From assembly GCA_030268105.1 (NCBI GenBank), contig BSDZ01000112.1:1321501-1385500 (forward strand): DNA of 64,000 nt. Reading direction: 5' to 3'. Each line of letters starts with the position of its first letter. The first letter of the stretch is position 1. The stretch is from Volvox africanus (Eukaryota > Chlorophyta > Chlorophyceae > Chlamydomonadales > Volvocaceae). Of the stretch, positions 61,022-64,000 are shown one piece after another. The notes beneath the pieces were generated by a model. That model was not told where the DNA came from. It ran no database searches and was given only the letters and a program-made list of their open reading frames with translations. Both the position numbers and the translations under genes were made by a program.

Positions 61022-64000
61022 CTAAGAGACACGCAAGATGGACGTGGACAACGAAATGGGAATCGGGCGAGCCAGCCAATGGCTCGGCATCACGCGCAAC
61101 AGATAGTCAACCGCCACGTGGCCTTCCCAATTTGACTTTTCAACCACCTGGCGTTCTCTTCCATGTCGTTGTTCGCCTACCTTCCCAGGGACACCGTGCC
61201 CAGCCAGGTACAAGTGCACCGCTCGTGGGATGACCCTCTTCACAACGACGTCCAGGAGCTCAGAATCGAGTTTCTGGCGTTGCTGACACGATGTAGCCGC
61301 CGCGGCCGCGTTCAAGGTACCAGCGCTGCCACTCAAGACCCCCAGTCCTCCGCCCAGCTCCTCCTGCTCCTCAATGTCCCCCTGCTCCTCGTCGTCCTCG
61401 TCCTCTATAGCGGGATCCGGCTATGTTGGGGGGAGGGGTGTTGTAGGGGGAAGACGAATGAAACTGATACTGAAGGAACGAGGACTACCGCGAAGGTGGG
61501 GATGATGGCTGTCGTTGTCCAAAGCAGGAAAAGTGGAAAGGAGCAGGGAAGTTAACTAGGTAGTCAAGAACCCCGCGAATTAATGTGATAAAAAGAGGAA
61601 GAGGAACCGCAATTATGAATATTATCGGCCTTATTGTTGGCGGCGAAGTGAAAGACGCGTTGAGTCCGAGGTGAAGCTGATGTGACCGCTGCCGCTGGCG
61701 CTGTCATGGGAGTGTACCTCCCGACCCACCTGTAAAGAGAACCTACAGGCGCCTGAACCCAACCAACCCATCCACACGACCCGGCCAGCTCAAAGCGCGC
61801 GCGCGCGTACCAGCCGAGGCAAGCGCGGTTCAGCGCGAACCCACTTACCTGGGGCAACGACGGCGGTGGCAGCCGTAATGGCAAGGACGCGAGGGGAAGA
61901 AGAAGGGAAAGCGCAAGGACAGAGGGACGGGCACCCGATGAGGAAAATGCCGCTGAGTTCAGAGGGGAGCAAGTAACAGGTTGAATGAAGAAAATAACAC
62001 AATCTTGAAGCGGGATGGTAGGACGTACATATTAGGGTGGCAACGTGCGGCGTAGGCGTACGGAAAGAAGAAAAACCGACGGAAACGTGAGATGGGAAGC
62101 ATGTGTTGTTTGGTACCATGTACGACAGGGATAAAGCAGATAGATCACACGGGCCCGTGGACATACAGGAAGGGGGGCGCGGGCTGGGTCCACGAATGGC
62201 TACCGCCAGTCCGTGCTCACCAGGGGCTCAAGCATGCCGGCCCACTAGTGCCGTCCGATTGGGTGGGGGACGCCAGGAGGGCAGCTACGGAGTGACGGAT
62301 AGCAGCAAAGACGTCAAGGCCTTGCCGGCGTTGTATCAAGAAGAGCTGGGGCCAGAAGAAGAGCTGCTGAGCCCATTAAAACTCTAGCCGGCGGTGATAG
62401 GGGGATTATCAACAGTACGAATGCGATGAGCTTTGGAAGTATAATACAGTGAAGATGGAGCCCGGTGGTATTCGGTTACGCGATAACATCGTCTCTGCTA
62501 TCCCTGTAAGCCCAGAGCCATTATGTACACATGACCCAAATCGCAACCCTCCGTTCACTATCACGTCCAGCACGGCTCCTCACCTCCTTGCGCTGATGAA
62601 TGTTGCGGCCGGCGAGAGGCAGGAAGAAGCGGAAGAAGGATGGGCAGGGCCGCCGCCTGACATCACCACGACCAATGCATCAATCAGCAATTCGGCCGAT
62701 GTACCACCAAGATGATTGGATTGATGGTGGGAATAAAGCAGAAGAATATCCACATGTTCATGAACGAGCAGATCAGATAGAACTTTTGTACGCGTGGCCG
62801 CCCCCGGAGTATTGACGTGTAACCCCTGTGTATGTAAGCATTTATGCATACGTTATTCTTGGCTGGGACGGTTGGCGAGACCCATTTACATTCTGCACCT
62901 CTTCAACTGTCGCCATCCACATTCGGCGGCGGAACGACCCCACGTGTTGCCCCGTGTTGCACCATCTCCTAGGGATATTGGAGCGGCTCCAAAGTACCTC
63001 TACCCGCCGCAATATTGCCCAGCCCTCAAGAAATAGGAATCTTACGGATCAACTCCCAAGGGCGGGCTCCATTGACATCAACATTCGACCACCACCAACA
63101 GTCGCGTCAACCACCCAAGATCTTTACGCGTACCTGACGACATGAATACGGCCGTCCTTATGGCATACTTCCGCCCCTTGACCTCCTTGGACATTCTCGT
63201 CACCAGCCTCATCGGCCACCTCCGCCTCCGCCTCATCGTCCAGGTCGTCCAAGTCCTCGGGATCAGGCAAATCGGGTGCCGGTCCGGAGTGCTTCCCGTG
63301 GTGGCGCCTTGAGCGCGATGTTACGGTGGAGGCACTCTTGGCCGCCTGCACATGAACCAACATGAATGCCTGCCCCGGTTACAACTACTGGGTGCGAATA
63401 GCGGTCATATGTTAAACGTGCTTACATACGAGGATGTGATTTGCACGGCGTAAAGCCCGTCTGCCACGGGATGGATTAAAGGCGGAAGTACCACATTGTG
63501 CCGCCCAAATACGACAGACGTGCAAACGATCAGGCTATTTATTGTTCCGAACTCACAAGCCCGAGAGGCAATCCTCCTCTGCTGGTCCTTTCATGTTGCT
63601 TATTGGGCGGGTCCCTGCACTCCACTGCCACTGCGCGTGTGCCCAGTGAGTGCCCACCCCCACTGCCCACCTGCTTTGTAGCCTTTCCTTTCTTGCCACC
63701 ACCGCCGCTGCTATCACGCTTGCCACCTTCCTTGGCGCCGCTGCTCGCAGCTGCGCCAGCCTTTCCCTTCTTCCACCTCTGTCTCGCCGTTGCCGCTGTC
63801 TCGTCGGCCACCACCACCGGGTCGGGACGAATCAGCAGGTTGCGGCCGGGCTTCCAGTCAATGACCGTAGACTCGTCCCGCCAGCCCTGGATTCCCCGCA
63901 TCAGCTCCTCCAGGCCGCAGTCTCCAGGCGGCAAGGAGCCACTGGGGCCGCCCTCTTCGACGCTGCGCGGGATAATCAAGGTGCCCTTGCGCAGCACCTA
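61022..64000 (-). CDS. Second NAP-family histone chaperone, 5' end outside the window
   Basis: Exons: 64000-63671 (partial), 63345-63134, 62656-62584, 61420-61181 or on to a stop at 61022. All junction phases agree. NAP core motifs: VLRKGTLIIP, IDWKPGRNLLI, PSFFRFF, then VVKRVIPRAVHLYLAGH, the conserved helix near the end of the NAP fold. Between the IDW hairpin and SFFRFF, where the neighbouring gene has about 30 residues, this protein has about 130. A Lys/Gly/Ser-rich basic stretch (KKGKAT, RSRRHHGKH) is followed by an acidic one (DLPDPEDLDDLDDEAEAE). A further acidic segment (IEDEDDEEQGDIEEQEE) precedes the last helix. After GVPGK there is a good donor (GTAGGC). Either the frame reads through to a stop at 61022, or it splices, in phase 0, into the exon at 60913 of the next NAP gene. 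The missing 5' part should hold the first half of the NAP fold. Confidence 0.82.

Noticed and set aside
1..64000. CRISPR arrays, operons, prophage or other prokaryotic defence systems.
   Set aside because: All host genes have spliceosomal introns, and no regular spacer-repeat pattern or prokaryotic gene spacing occurs.

Overview
The window is nuclear DNA of an intron-rich photosynthetic eukaryote, most likely a chlorophyte green alga. Coding exons are short (about 30-760 nt) and separated by GT-AG introns. One gene is an SDR-CIA30 fusion of the plant/alga plastid type. Chromodomain-bearing Ty3/gypsy retroelements are interspersed. The lineage is inferred from gene content and is not proven by any marker here. 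Exon borders were read by eye from splice sites, reading phase and family similarity, and may be off by a few bases.

Layout. (1) 763-8252 (+): SDR/Rossmann protein with an inserted CIA30 domain. (2) 8253-10480: no gene seen. (3) 10490-12392 (-): gypsy fragment flanked by the two halves of an LTR-like repeat. (4) 13977-20386 (+): secreted or ER-lumenal protein with a ShKT cysteine module and a C-terminal OS-9-type MRH lectin domain. (5) 20640-23950 (-): two abutting, decayed chromodomain gypsy elements of different families. (6) 24952-40752 (-): complete SMC3 cohesin ATPase, 27 exons. It carries a 4.25-kb intron with a solo LTR-like copy and an added acidic C-terminal tail. (7) 40753-41594: divergent intergenic region. 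(8) 41595-53447 (+): BMS1 ribosome-biogenesis GTPase. (9) 53448-55819: convergent intergenic region, no gene seen. (10) 55820-60922 (-): nucleosome-assembly-protein (NAP) family gene ending in an acidic tail and a predicted membrane anchor. (11) about 61022-64000 (-): a second NAP-family gene whose 5' end lies outside the window.

The host genes are mostly housekeeping: sister-chromatid cohesion, 40S ribosome assembly, ER quality control, histone chaperoning, and a plastid-type SDR. They do not form an operon or an obvious shared pathway.

The most unusual signals are these: the back-to-back NAP pair, so close and phase-compatible that it could be one two-domain protein; the apparent tail anchor on the second NAP; the MRH lectin with an altered sugar-binding signature next to a ShKT module; a 77-bp tandem duplication across an SMC3 splice acceptor; and the recombined retroelements. 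I found no RNA gene, CRISPR array or prokaryotic system.
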